A stretch of 24,629 bases of DNA from DATAAZ01 sp036259875 (GTDB taxonomy: Bacteria; Actinomycetota; Thermoleophilia; Gaiellales; Gaiellaceae), in the NCBI GenBank assembly GCA_036259875.1, contig DATAAZ010000023.1, positions 1 through 24,629 of the forward strand, read 5' to 3'. A program made the translations under genes and the position numbers. Under the pieces are notes generated by a model. The model did no database searches. It was not told where the DNA came from and saw only the letters and a program-made list of their open reading frames with translations. Below, piece by piece: positions 1 through 8,599 of this stretch; the stretch's first letter is position 1; every line of letters starts with the position of its first letter.

Positions 1-31
1 GACGGCCGGCCGTCCCGCCGCGACCGGGGAG

Positions 32-661
32 TCAGCAGAGGACGGCCAGCTGGAACGCGCGATCGGCGTTCGTCCCCGTGCTGGTCTCCGTCTCCACGGT
101 GACGACGGTGTCGCTCTGAGGCGACGCTCCCGCCTGGCCGGTCGCCGTCGAGCTCGTTCCGTCGGGCGTCGCGAGAGCGACGAGCGTCGCGCACTCGCGG
201 ATCGGCACCCCGAACGTGACTTCGTACGCTCCGACCCCGACGCGCCGCCCGCCGGTCGTGCCGTTCCCGCGGACGACCGACCCGTCCGCCGCGACGGCCG
301 CCCAGAGTGCCGTCGCCGGCTCGCCACGCTCGCCCCGCGCACCGACCGGCCCGGAGTCGCCCGGCGGGCCCGCACGCCCCGGCGGCCCGGGGGCGCCGAC
401 CGGCCCGATTGGCCCGGGCGGCGCCGGTGGGAGCACCGACGCCGGGAAGCGTCCGTCCGCCCCCAGCGGCACGAGCTTGCCCGCCCTCGGCGACCGCGAT
501 GCGTGGATGCCGTCCACCTTGTCCGCGTTCTTGGCGAAGAGCGCCACACGAACGACCCGCTTCGCCGCTGCCTCGCCGAGCGGCGTTGCGCCGAGCACCG
601 CGACGACCAGCGCGGCGACGACGAACGCAGCCGGCACCACGCGCCTTCTCCTTCGATCCAA
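32..661 (-). CDS. Secreted collagen-like (Gly-X-Y) protein
   Basis: A 209-residue exported protein. The chosen start is TTG at 661, because the reverse strand shows a strong AAGGAGGG ribosome site just before it; the open frame extends to 745 but without such support. The N-terminus has five consecutive arginines and then a hydrophobic segment (about residues 8-24) ending near an Ala-rich stretch, which reads as a signal peptide or anchor. Residues about 36-80 hold the block AKNADKVDGIHASR...FPASVLPP, which I recognise as usual in Thermoleophilia proteins before a collagen-like region. Residues 83-115 are eleven uninterrupted Gly-X-Y triplets. A roughly 90-residue Thr/Ser-rich C-terminal domain with two cysteines follows. 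No enzymatic motif is visible; a surface or spore-coat structural role is an inference. It lies 110 nt downstream of the protease gene on the same strand. Confidence 0.8.
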   Translation of the reverse strand: MDRRRRRVVPAAFVVAALVVAVLGATPLGEAAAKRVVRVALFAKNADKVDGIHASRSPRAGKLVPLGADGRFPASVLPPAPPGPIGPVGAPGPPGRAGPPGDSGPVGARGERGEPATALWAAVAADGSVVRGNGTTGGRRVGVGAYEVTFGVPIRECATLVALATPDGTSSTATGQAGASPQSDTVVTVETETSTGTNADRAFQLAVLC

Positions 662-771
662 CGTCCCTCCTTGCGTGTCGAGGTGCAGTCGCTCGGAGAT
701 ACCGCACGGCGCCCGTGCTACGGCAGCGCACGCGCGTCTCGGCACGCTCTCCCGACGGAGACGCTACGAGA

Positions 772-3069
772 TCAGCGGATCCGGAGGGGCGCGCAACTCG
801 GAGCGCTCGCGTTACGAGCCGCGTCCCACGCCTGGACGCAGAAGCGCAGCCGCAGCGCCCGGCGCGGAGCGCGCCAGAAGACGTAGTACGTTCGGCCCGT
901 CTCGCGAAGCGAGAGCGGCGTCGTCAACGTGCGAAGCACGCGGCCGGCCCGGAAGACACGAATGCGCTCCGACGTTCGGCCGCTCAGGTCGGAGACGCGA
1001 TAGAAGAGTTTCACCGTCCGTCCGCGGCGCCCCGAGCTCGCGACCGCGCGCGCGATGGGCGCCTGGTTGTCGCCGGCGCGCCCGACGACTGCCGTCGGTG
1101 CCGAGGTCGCGGAGGCGGACGCGGCGCCCTCGCTCGCCGTCACGGCGACGCGGAGCGTCGACCCGACGTCGAAGCGTCCGAGCGTGTACGTCCGGCTCGT
1201 CGCCCCCGAGACGTCCGTGCAGATCCCGCCGGACGGATCACAGCGGCGCCACTGGAACGCGAACGAGACCGACCCGGCTCCGCTCCACGTCCCCTCGGCG
1301 GCCGTGAGCACCTCGTCTTCACGGGCGACTCCCGCGATCGACGGCGCGCTGACGACGCTCGGCGGGGGAGGCGGTGGGGGCGGGGGCGGCGGCGTCGAAG
1401 GCGTCCCCGCGACTCCCCCCGAGATGTCGACGAGGAACGCTCCCGACCCGGTCACGGCCGTCACGCGAAGGGTGTACGCACCGGCGGCGAGGGCCGCGAT
1501 CGCGACTTCTTCCTGACGGCGACGATCCGGCCAGCCGGTCGTCAGGGGCGCGGACCCCGACGCGACGACACTGCCGCTCGCGTCGAGAAGCGTCAGGTCG
1601 AAATTCGGGGTCTGAGCGGCCGAGCTCCAGCCGGGCGCGACGAGCGTCGCCGCGAACGGGAACGCCGGCGCGGTCACCGTCACCGGGATGTCGACAGAGC
1701 CGCCGGCGATCGGAACGGCCGCCTGCCGGAAGCCGTGAGCCGGGGTCTGGGGAGGAGCCGCGATCGAGGCACCGGCCGCCTGGATCGCCGCGTAGGCGTC
1801 GAGCCGACCCCACCCGTACTCGCCGTCCGGCCCCACGGCGCCCCAGTCGACCGCGGTCGCCGTCAGCGCGGCCCTCACCTGCGCCGGTGAGAGCACGGGA
1901 TTCGCGTCGCGCATCAGGAGGGCGACGCCGGCGACGAACGGAGTCGCCATGCTCGTACCGCTCGCGGGGACGTATCCGGCGGAGGAATTCGCGGCTGCCG
2001 AGACGAGCGAGATTCCCGGGGCGACGATGTCCGGCTTGACGCGCCCGTCCTGCGTCGGCCCTCGGCTCGAGAACTCGGCCAGGCGAAACCCCCGCTTTCC
2101 CAGGTCGCCCATCGCGCCGACCGTGATCGCGCCTCTCGCCGCCGCGGGAAGGCCGATCGTGCACGCGCCCGGGCCTTCGTTGCCAGCGGCCACGACGACC
2201 ACGAGGCCCGCCGCGGTCGCGTCGTTCACCGCGGCGGAGACGGCATCCGTTCCGTTGAAGCACCCGGCCGCGCCGAGCGACAGGTTGACCGCTTCGATCC
2301 CGTACGCCGCGCGATTCTCGACGACCCAGTCGAGCGCCGCGACGACGTTGGCCATGGTCCCCCTCCCGTCCGCGTCGAGGACGCGGACGCCGACGAGCCC
2401 CGCCGCCGGCGCGACGCCGCGGTAGAGCCGGTCGGCGCGCGCATCGCCCTCGCCTGCGATCGTCGCGGCGACGTGCGTCCCGTGTCCGACGGGGTCGGAC
2501 GGCGTCGCGGGCGTGCACGTCCCGGTGAGGCAACTGACGAACGCGAGCACCTTGCCCTCGTCGAGGTCCTGGTGCGTCGCGTCGATTCCCGTGTCGAGCA
2601 CGGCCGCGACGAGGTCAGCAGCCGAGTAGGCGGCCGCCGCGCCGTCGCCGTCCCCGTCGAGGCCGGCGTCGAGGCGCGCCTTCGCGACGCCGAACGAGTC
2701 CTGCGCGGTGTTGTTGAGCGCCCGAACCGGGAGGTTCGCTTCGACGTGGACGACGTCGCGAAGACGCGCGAGCGCGTAGACCTCCGCTTTCGTCAGCTTG
2801 GCCGCGAACCCGTCGACGAGCGTGAACCGGCGCGTCGCGCCGAGGTCGCCGACGTCCTCGGTGAGCGCGTCCACCCGCTCGCGCGTCGCCGGCCCCCGGA
2901 GCGTCACGATTACGTCGACGCGGGCGCCGGGAGATGTCTTCGCAAGACGGCGCTCGAGGTTGTCGAAGACGCGATCGCGGTCGCGATCGGCGAAGCCTGC
3001 CGCGGCAGCCTGGCCGGCGAAGCAAAGCAGACCGGCGACCGCCGCAGCCGCAAGGCGAACCGTCCTCAC
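772..3069 (-). CDS. Secreted subtilisin-like serine protease (peptidase S8) with Ig-like C-terminal tail
   Basis: A 765-residue exported endopeptidase. The start chosen is GTG at 3069, which puts a signal peptide (VRTVRLAAAAVAGLLC..., cleavage near residue 24) at the N-terminus; the frame is open to 3252, but the extra 61 residues are not signal-like. Residues about 50-112 resemble an I9 propeptide. The catalytic domain has all key residues: Asp159 in VLDTG, His196 in GHGTH, oxyanion Asn297 in AAGNEG and Ser373 in SGTSMATP. After it come a beta-sandwich-like region, an 11-proline linker (G-rich tract at about 1362-1394), an Ig-like module with a WRRC...C pair, and a C-terminal beta domain. 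The proline tract is a likely slippage site. The same-strand collagen-like gene follows. Its substrate is unknown. Confidence 0.9.
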   Translation of the reverse strand: MRTVRLAAAAVAGLLCFAGQAAAAGFADRDRDRVFDNLERRLAKTSPGARVDVIVTLRGPATRERVDALTEDVGDLGATRRFTLVDGFAAKLTKAEVYALARLRDVVHVEANLPVRALNNTAQDSFGVAKARLDAGLDGDGDGAAAAYSAADLVAAVLDTGIDATHQDLDEGKVLAFVSCLTGTCTPATPSDPVGHGTHVAATIAGEGDARADRLYRGVAPAAGLVGVRVLDADGRGTMANVVAALDWVVENRAAYGIEAVNLSLGAAGCFNGTDAVSAAVNDATAAGLVVVVAAGNEGPGACTIGLPAAARGAITVGAMGDLGKRGFRLAEFSSRGPTQDGRVKPDIVAPGISLVSAAANSSAGYVPASGTSMATPFVAGVALLMRDANPVLSPAQVRAALTATAVDWGAVGPDGEYGWGRLDAYAAIQAAGASIAAPPQTPAHGFRQAAVPIAGGSVDIPVTVTAPAFPFAATLVAPGWSSAAQTPNFDLTLLDASGSVVASGSAPLTTGWPDRRRQEEVAIAALAAGAYTLRVTAVTGSGAFLVDISGGVAGTPSTPPPPPPPPPPPSVVSAPSIAGVAREDEVLTAAEGTWSGAGSVSFAFQWRRCDPSGGICTDVSGATSRTYTLGRFDVGSTLRVAVTASEGAASASATSAPTAVVGRAGDNQAPIARAVASSGRRGRTVKLFYRVSDLSGRTSERIRVFRAGRVLRTLTTPLSLRETGRTYYVFWRAPRRALRLRFCVQAWDAARNASAPSCAPLRIR

Positions 3070-3287
3070 GAACGTCTCTTCGCGCGCGCCGCCCGAGAAC
3101 TCAATAGCCCTTTCCGGTGGATCGAGCGCACTTCCATGGCATGCCGTCGGCGAAAACGGGGAGCGCGGGCCGAGGGCGACCGATCGTGCGGACGAACTGA
3201 CGCGCCGCACGTCCTGCGATCGGCGGCCCCGCTGGACACGACCAGGACGCATAACGCGCGCCGCCGGTCGTACCGGGCGGCTGGGGC

Positions 3288-3302
3288 TACCATGAGTCGG
3301 TG
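3288..3302 (+). promoter_or_regulatory. Candidate leaderless promoter -10 box for the M50 protease gene
   Basis: TACCAT (3288-3293) fits TAnnnT and ends 6 nt before the GTG start at 3300, so transcription could begin at or next to the start codon. No clear -35 box or Shine-Dalgarno sequence is seen. An ATG at 3292 opens only a three-codon frame that stops at TGA 3301-3303, overlapping the GTG; this supports GTG as the real start. Confidence 0.4.
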
Positions 3303-4151
3303 AGCCAACCGCAGTCCTACGAGCCCTACTCGCCGCCTGAGCCGGCGGAGTATGAGCACCGCGGCTACGAGCCGATCCACCCGCAGAGCCGCTGGCGCGA
3401 GCTCGCGCGGAGACTCTGGGCGCCGATCGCCGCGCTCGGCTTCCTCATCTGGAAGTTCAAGGCGGTCGCGCTCGCCGCCTTCAAGCTGAAGGTCTTTACG
3501 ACGTCAGCGTCCATGCTGGTCTCGGTCGCCGCGTACGCCTGGATCTGGGGGTGGAAGTTCGCGGTGGGGTTCGTCCTGCTCCTGCTCGTCCACGAGCTCG
3601 GGCACGTGCTCGAGCTGCGGCGCCAGGGGATCCCGGCCTCCGCGCCGCTCTTCATCCCGTTCCTCGGTGCGGTCGTCGGCATGAAGCAGATGCCCCACGA
3701 CGCCTGGCGGGAGGCGCGCGTCGCGCTCGCAGGGCCGATCCTCGGAAGTGCGGGCGCCGCAGGCGTCTGGGTCGCGGGAGAAGCGCTCGACTCGGAGCTC
3801 CTCGTCGCGCTCGCCTTCGTCGGCTTCTTCCTGAACCTGTTCAACCTGCTCCCGGTCGTGCCGCTCGACGGCGGGCGCGCCGTCGCCGCGATCCACCCCG
3901 CGTTCTGGGCCGTGGGTCTCGCGGGGCTCGTCGCGCTCACGGTCTTCGCGCCCAACCCGATTCTGCTCCTCGTCCTCGTGCTCGGCGGCCTCGAGCTCTG
4001 GCGGCGTTGGCAGCACCGAAACGACCCGGGGACGGCCGCGTACTACCGGGTCGCACCGTGGCAGCGCCTCGTCACGGGGGTGACGTACCTCGGCCTTGCG
4101 GCGCTCCTCGCGCTCGGGATGAGCGCGACGTTCGTCGATCGCGACTTCTAG
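3300..4151 (+). CDS. Site-2-protease-like M50 membrane zinc metalloprotease
   Basis: A 283-residue integral membrane peptidase expected to cut transmembrane segments of substrates within the membrane. The zinc motif HELGH is at residues 98-102 inside a hydrophobic helix, and the third ligand motif is NLLPVVPLDGGR with Asp190. Helices lie on both sides (about 40-60, 68-97, 140-162, 165-186, 200-235 and 255-275). The N-terminal 35 residues are Pro/Tyr/Glu-rich, probably disordered and cytoplasmic. There is no PDZ or CBS domain, so it is a minimal family member of the Rip/YydH/sporulation-factor type, with no basis to choose a subfamily. GTG start. The LOG gene begins 10 nt after its stop, so the two are probably cotranscribed. 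Confidence 0.88.
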   Translation: MSQPQSYEPYSPPEPAEYEHRGYEPIHPQSRWRELARRLWAPIAALGFLIWKFKAVALAAFKLKVFTTSASMLVSVAAYAWIWGWKFAVGFVLLLLVHELGHVLELRRQGIPASAPLFIPFLGAVVGMKQMPHDAWREARVALAGPILGSAGAAGVWVAGEALDSELLVALAFVGFFLNLFNLLPVVPLDGGRAVAAIHPAFWAVGLAGLVALTVFAPNPILLLVLVLGGLELWRRWQHRNDPGTAAYYRVAPWQRLVTGVTYLGLAALLALGMSATFVDRDF

Positions 4152-4161
4152 CGGCCCGAGC

Positions 4162-4857
4162 ATGGAAGACCGAAGGTTCCTCGAGCACGGGGACGGCGAC
4201 CTCCGCCGCGTCGGCCTCATCGCCGACGAGTTCCTCGAAGGCTTCGGAGCGGTGGCGCAGATCCCCGACCCGACCGTGTCCATGTTCGGGTCGGCGCGCG
4301 TCGACGAGGATCATCCCGCGTACGCCGCCGCGCGCGAGGTGGCGCGTCGCTTCGCGGAGGCCGGTTGGTCCGTCGTGACCGGGGGTGGGCCGGGCGTCAT
4401 GGAGGCCGCGAACCGCGGCGCGAAGGAAGGCGGCGGGGTGTCGGTCGGGTTCAACATCGACCTGCCCTTCGAGCAATACGCGAACCCGTACCTCGACATC
4501 TCGCTCACGTTCGACCACTTCTACGCCCGCAAGGTCATGTTCGTGAAGGCGGCGGAGGCGTTCGTCATCTTCCCGGGCGGGTTCGGCACGCTCGACGAGA
4601 TGTTCGAGTCCCTCACGCTCATCCAGACGGGGAAGATCGTCGACTTCCCCGTCGTTCTCTTCGGCTCGGCCTACTGGCACGGGCTCCTGGACTGGATCCG
4701 CTCGCAGGCGCTCGCCGAGGGGATGGTCTCCCCCGACGACCTCAACCTGCTGTACCTGACGGACGATCCGGACCAGGCCGTTCGGATCGTGATCGAGCGG
4801 CAACAGAAGCGGGCGGGCCGGACCGGCGCCGAGCCGGCTAAGGCGGACGCCTCGTAG
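4162..4857 (+). CDS. LOG-family protein (TIGR00730; cytokinin riboside 5'-monophosphate phosphoribohydrolase-like)
   Basis: A 231-residue cytosolic Rossmann-type enzyme. Proven family members split the N-glycosidic bond of nucleoside 5'-monophosphates, releasing base and ribose 5-phosphate. The two diagnostic motifs are present: TGGGPGVMEAANRGA at about residues 73-87 and PGGFGTLDE at 138-146, the latter carrying the catalytic/phosphate-binding Gly-rich turn and Glu. The N-terminus (residues 1-35) is a short extension, as in the longer actinobacterial forms, and the C-terminus is a basic tail. ATG start at 4162, without a strong Shine-Dalgarno sequence, 10 nt after the M50 gene, so translation may depend on the upstream gene. 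Whether the substrate is a cytokinin precursor or AMP/other NMP cannot be told from sequence. Confidence 0.88.
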   Translation: MEDRRFLEHGDGDLRRVGLIADEFLEGFGAVAQIPDPTVSMFGSARVDEDHPAYAAAREVARRFAEAGWSVVTGGGPGVMEAANRGAKEGGGVSVGFNIDLPFEQYANPYLDISLTFDHFYARKVMFVKAAEAFVIFPGGFGTLDEMFESLTLIQTGKIVDFPVVLFGSAYWHGLLDWIRSQALAEGMVSPDDLNLLYLTDDPDQAVRIVIERQQKRAGRTGAEPAKADAS

Positions 4858-4868
4858 GAGCGGGTGGA

Positions 4869-4885
4869 CGGGCGGCTACCGCCCG
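4869..4885. terminator. Short bidirectional hairpin between LOG gene and bioY
   Basis: CGGGCGG (4869-4875), loop CTA, CCGCCCG (4879-4885) form a perfect 7-bp stem. The loop is the stop codon of the convergent bioY gene. There is no T-run, so termination strength is uncertain, but the position between two convergent genes fits. Confidence 0.45.
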
Positions 4886-5457
4886 CGGAAGCGGTCGACG
4901 AAGCGCCAGGCGCTCGGCAGGAGCGCCGCGGCCGCGAAGAGCTTCAGGAGGTCACCGGGGACGAACACCGCGAGTCCCTCCTTGAGCGTCGTCTCGAAAT
5001 CGAGGTCGAGGACGCCCGCGAGCCAGGGAAGGCCGATCGCGTACACGGCGACGCTCCCGAGGAACATGGCGGCGATCGCCGAGGAGACGCGGCGGTCCCA
5101 GCGCTGCTCGGCCAGGTAGCCCGTCAGCGCCGCCGCAACCACGAAGCCGAGGATGTAGCCGCCCGTCGCGCCGGTGAAGTACTCCCAACCGGCGTTCTGG
5201 CCCGTGTAGACGGGGGCGCCGAGGAGCCCGGCGACGAGGTAGAGGGAGAGCGACGCCGTCCCCCGGGCGGCGCCGTAGGACGCGCCGACCAGGAGCACGG
5301 CGAACGTCTGCGCCGTGATCGGCACCGGCTCCATCGGTATCCGAACCTGCGCGGCAAGGGCGACCAGCGCTGCCCCCGCGACGACGAGCAGCGCCTCCGT
5401 GACCACGTCGGTGCGGGGGAAGAGCGCAAGCCGGAGCGTTGCGGCATTGGGGTTCAC
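4876..5457 (-). CDS. bioY: Biotin transporter substrate-binding subunit BioY (ECF S component)
   Basis: A 193-residue membrane protein that binds biotin and delivers it into the cell, alone or with an ECF energising module. The family core is easy to see: AAQVRIPMEPVPITAQTFAVLLVGASYGAARGTAS (in pieces, residues about 35-69), the Tyr/Gly-rich GATGGYILGFVVAA stretch, and about six hydrophobic helices, with a basic C-terminal end. Length matches the family. GTG start at 5457. No ecfA/ecfT genes flank it, so it either works alone or shares a module encoded elsewhere. It is divergent from selA with only 45 bp between. A TAGGAT -10-like box ends 8 nt before the start on this strand, suggesting a leaderless transcript; I see no BirA-type operator that I can defend. 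Confidence 0.93.
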   Translation of the reverse strand: MNPNAATLRLALFPRTDVVTEALLVVAGAALVALAAQVRIPMEPVPITAQTFAVLLVGASYGAARGTASLSLYLVAGLLGAPVYTGQNAGWEYFTGATGGYILGFVVAAALTGYLAEQRWDRRVSSAIAAMFLGSVAVYAIGLPWLAGVLDLDFETTLKEGLAVFVPGDLLKLFAAAALLPSAWRFVDRFRGR

Positions 5458-5502
5458 GGCGCGCGATCCTAACGCCTGGAACCTCGACCTATCATCCGCG
5501 GC
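5458..5502. promoter_or_regulatory. Divergent bioY/selA promoter region with two leaderless-type -10 boxes
   Basis: Only 45 bp separate the two GTG starts. On the plus strand TATCAT (5490-5495) ends 7 nt before the selA GTG. On the minus strand TAGGAT (complement of 5466-5471) ends 8 nt before the bioY GTG. Both fit the actinobacterial leaderless arrangement (TAnnnT followed by a start codon at about +1). Neither has a convincing -35 hexamer, so this is pattern-based only. Confidence 0.45.
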
Positions 5503-6807
5503 GTGAGGCTTCGCGACCTGCCGTCGGTCGACGCCCTGCTCGCGGACGAGCGCATCGCCGAGCTGTCAGAACGCCACGGCCGCTCGGTCGCGCTCGCGGC
5601 GACGCGGGGAGCGCTCGCGCGCGCGCGCGAGGAGATCCAGGCGGGATTCGATCCAGGCGACCTCGTCGAACGGGTCCTCGCCGAGGGCGAGAGCGTCGTG
5701 CGACCGCGCTTGCGCCGCGTGCTGAACGCGACGGGGGTGATCGTCCACACGAACCTCGGGCGCGCGCCGCTCGCAGCGGCGGCGCTCGATCGGGTTGGCG
5801 AGATCGCCGGGGCGTACTCGAACCTCGAGTACTCGCTCACGGAGGGAGCGCGCGGCTCGCGCCAGCTCCACCTCGCGCGGGCGCTCCGCGAGCTGACCGG
5901 CGCCGAGGCGGCCGTTGTCGTCAACAACAACGCGGGCGCGGTGCTCCTTGCACTCGCCGCGGTCGCGGACGGGCGCGAGGTGATCGTTTCGCGTGGTGAG
6001 CTGGTCGAGATCGGAGACGGCTTCCGCATCCCCGACGTACTGGCGCGCTCGGGCGCGCGGCTAGTCGAGGTGGGGACGACGAACAGAACGCGCCTCGGTG
6101 ATTACGAGGCCGCGGTCACGGACGACACGGCCGCGATCCTGCGCGTCCACCAGTCGAACTTCCGTATCGTCGGCTTCGCCGAGCGCGCTCCACTTCGCGA
6201 GCTCGCCCGGCTTGCGGCGCGGCGCGGCCTCGTCCTCGTCGACGATCTCGGCTCCGGTGCCCTTGATCCCGTCGGCGACGAGCCGACGGCGCGCGGCTGC
6301 ATCGAGGCCGGCGCCGACCTCGTGACGTTCTCGGGCGACAAGCTGCTCGGCGGCCCGCAGGCCGGGATCGTCGTGGGTCGCGGCGACCTCGTCGAACGCC
6401 TCCGGCGCCACCCGCTCCAACGCGCGCTTCGAATCGACAAGCTCAGCCTGGCCGCGCTCGAGGGAACGCTCGCGGCGTACCGCTCCGACCGCGCGGCGAT
6501 CCCGGTTGTTCGGATGCTCGAGGAGCCGATGGAGGCAGTCCGCGCGCGAGCCGACCGCCTTGCGTCGCTGACCGGCGGCGACGTCGAGCCGACCGCGGCG
6601 CGGGTCGGCGGCGGCGCGCTTCCGCTCGCCGAGCTGCCGAGCTTCGCCTGCGCGCTTCCCGAGGAGCTCGAGGCCTCGCTTCGAACCGGCGACCCAGCCG
6701 TGGTCGGGATCGTTCGCAACGGACGCCTCCTCCTCGACTGCCGCACACTGACCGACGCGGAGGTCGACGAGGCGGCCGCCGCCGTGAGGGCATGCCGCTC
6801 ACGGTAG
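5503..6807 (+). CDS. selA: L-seryl-tRNA(Sec) selenium transferase
   Basis: A 434-residue PLP enzyme (fold type I) that turns Ser-tRNA(Sec) into Sec-tRNA(Sec) with selenophosphate as selenium donor. The N-terminal helical domain (residues 1-70) that recognises tRNA(Sec) is followed by the conserved NATGVIVHTNLGRAPL block (75-90), the YSNLEYSL...GSR block (105-120), and the active-site lysine Lys280 in TFSGDKLLGGPQAG. Length is slightly less than the roughly 460 residues of E. coli SelA. GTG start at 5503. Its 3' end overlaps selB by 16 nt, so the two are translated from one message. The presence of the matching tRNA gene 2.7 kb downstream supports a working selenocysteine pathway. Confidence 0.96.
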   Translation: MRLRDLPSVDALLADERIAELSERHGRSVALAATRGALARAREEIQAGFDPGDLVERVLAEGESVVRPRLRRVLNATGVIVHTNLGRAPLAAAALDRVGEIAGAYSNLEYSLTEGARGSRQLHLARALRELTGAEAAVVVNNNAGAVLLALAAVADGREVIVSRGELVEIGDGFRIPDVLARSGARLVEVGTTNRTRLGDYEAAVTDDTAAILRVHQSNFRIVGFAERAPLRELARLAARRGLVLVDDLGSGALDPVGDEPTARGCIEAGADLVTFSGDKLLGGPQAGIVVGRGDLVERLRRHPLQRALRIDKLSLAALEGTLAAYRSDRAAIPVVRMLEEPMEAVRARADRLASLTGGDVEPTAARVGGGALPLAELPSFACALPEELEASLRTGDPAVVGIVRNGRLLLDCRTLTDAEVDEAAAAVRACRSR

Positions 6808-8489
6808 GGACCGCCGGGCACATCGACCACGGGAAGACCTGGCTCGTCCGGGCGCTGACCGGGAAGGACACCGACCGCCTTCCCGAGGAGCGCGCGCGCG
6901 GCATCTCGATCGACCTCGGCTACGCGCCGCTCGAGCTGCCCGGCGGGAAGCGGCTTTCGCTCGTCGACGTCCCGGGGCATGAGCGCTTCGTTCGAAACAT
7001 GGTCGCGGGCGCGACCGGAATCGACCTCTTCCTCCTCGTGATCGACGCAGCCGAAGGAGCCCGCCCCCAGACGCACGAGCATCTGGCGATCGTCCGCCTG
7101 CTCGGGATCGAGCACGGTGTCGTCGCGGTGACGAAGGCGGACGCGGTCGATGCCGAGGTGCTCGAGCTCGCCCTCGAGGAGGCGCGCGACCTCGTTCCTG
7201 GCGCTCCCGTGGTCGCGACGAGCGCGCGAACAGGCGCGGGGCTCGACGAGCTGAAGGCCGCGCTCGCCGAGATCGCGGACGGGGTGGAGAAGGGCGCGTC
7301 CAGCGGGCCGACCCGGCTCTTCGTCGACCGCGCGTTCAGTCTGCGCGGAATCGGGACCGTCGCGACCGGAACCCTCTGGTCAGGCTCCGTCGGCGACGGC
7401 GACATCATGACCGTAGAGCCGGGGGGGCGCGAGGTGCGGGTCAGGAGCGTCCAGGTCCACGACCGGGCCGTCGAACGTGCCGACGCCGGCCAGCGCGTCG
7501 CGGTCTCGCTTCCCGGCGTCGAGGTGAGTCGCCTCCGGCGCGGCGACGCACTGATCGAGCCCGGCGCCTTCCGGCCGAGCTACCGCCTCGATGTCATGCT
7601 CGAAGCGCTCGGCGAAATCCCCGACGGGATCCGCCTCCACGTCCACCACGGAACCGCCGAGCACTTCGCGCGCGTCGTCCGTGTGGGCGAGCGCCACGCG
7701 CAGCTACGCCTCGCATCACCGGCCGTCGCGGCAAGGGGCGATCGGGTCGTCCTGCGGAATCGGACGACGCTCGGGGGCGGGCTCGTTCTCGACCCGGCGC
7801 CGCCCCGCCACGCCGACACGCGCCGCTTCGAGCTCCTCGAGCATGGCCACTTGGCGGCCCTCGTCCACGAGCCCGTGCCGCGAGGCTCGCTCGCGCATCT
7901 CGGCGCCGACGACGTTCGCGGGCTCGAGCAAGCGGGCGACTGGATCTTCTCGCGCGCGTGGCTCGACGAGATACGCGAGGAGCTGCGAGCGCGGCTCGCC
8001 GCCGCCGATCCGCTCGACCCGGGGATTCCGCCGCCTGGCGAGCCGTGGGCGCGCGACGTCGTGCCGCTCCTCGGCCTCGAGCGGCGGGGCGCCCGTCTTT
8101 ACCTTCCCGGGTCGGAGGCGCAGCTCGGCGCGCGCGCCGAGGCGGCCGCGGAGCTCCAGGCGGAAGTCGAAGTGGCGGGCTTCGAGCCCGTCAAGGTCGC
8201 GGACCGCGCGCTCGCTGCCTACCTCGAGGAGACGGGAAGACTCGTTCGGCTCGGAGACGGGCTCGCGGTCGGCGCACCCGCCTACGCCGAGGCGCGGCGG
8301 CGGCTCGTCGACGAATGCGAGCGAGCGGGCTCGATCAAGCTCGCGCGCTTCCGCGACCTGCTCGGCACCGGCCGACGGCCCGCCCAGCTCCTGCTCGAGC
8401 GCTTCGACGCGGAGGGCCTCACGCGCCGAGTCGGGGACGAGCGCGTTCTCCGTCGCCGGTCGCGGGCTGCGAGCGAGCCGAGCGCTTAA
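6792..8489 (+). CDS. selB: Selenocysteine-specific translation elongation factor
   Basis: A 565-residue GTPase that carries Sec-tRNA(Sec) to ribosomes stalled at a UGA followed by a SECIS hairpin. G1 is GHIDHGKT (residues 9-16), the switch I region holds RGISIDLG (36-43), G3 is DVPGH (59-63), and the guanine motif is TKAD (114-117). TKAD instead of NKxD is normal for SelB. EF-Tu-like beta-barrel domains follow to about residue 330, and the C-terminal 230 residues are the winged-helix repeats that bind SECIS RNA (the last around GSIKLARFRDLLGTGR). The ATG at 6792 lies inside the end of selA behind a GAGGG ribosome site. A perfect 11-bp hairpin begins 7 nt after the stop codon. Confidence 0.96.
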   Translation: MPLTVGTAGHIDHGKTWLVRALTGKDTDRLPEERARGISIDLGYAPLELPGGKRLSLVDVPGHERFVRNMVAGATGIDLFLLVIDAAEGARPQTHEHLAIVRLLGIEHGVVAVTKADAVDAEVLELALEEARDLVPGAPVVATSARTGAGLDELKAALAEIADGVEKGASSGPTRLFVDRAFSLRGIGTVATGTLWSGSVGDGDIMTVEPGGREVRVRSVQVHDRAVERADAGQRVAVSLPGVEVSRLRRGDALIEPGAFRPSYRLDVMLEALGEIPDGIRLHVHHGTAEHFARVVRVGERHAQLRLASPAVAARGDRVVLRNRTTLGGGLVLDPAPPRHADTRRFELLEHGHLAALVHEPVPRGSLAHLGADDVRGLEQAGDWIFSRAWLDEIREELRARLAAADPLDPGIPPPGEPWARDVVPLLGLERRGARLYLPGSEAQLGARAEAAAELQAEVEVAGFEPVKVADRALAAYLEETGRLVRLGDGLAVGAPAYAEARRRLVDECERAGSIKLARFRDLLGTGRRPAQLLLERFDAEGLTRRVGDERVLRRRSRAASEPSA

Positions 8490-8496
8490 GAGAGTT

Positions 8497-8524
8497 GGGG
8501 GCGGGCCGCCGCTGGCCCGCCCCC
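8497..8524 (+). terminator. Hairpin just after selB
   Basis: GGGGGCGGGCC (8497-8507), loop GCCGCT, GGCCCGCCCCC (8514-8524) is a perfect 11-bp GC stem starting 7 nt after the selB stop. There is no T-run; in GC-rich actinobacteria such stems often end transcripts, but partial read-through is possible. Confidence 0.6.
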
Positions 8525-8599
8525 GCTGCCTCTCGGTTCGAGCCCCCGCCGCATCGGGGCCCAAACGCTCAGCCGCATTGCCGCTGCCAGTCGAGTATC

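Noticed and set aside
216..1890. Long plus-strand open frames across the collagen-like and protease genes
   Set aside because: They are Arg/Pro/Ala-rich translations opposite genes with clear motifs; high GC content keeps antisense frames open.
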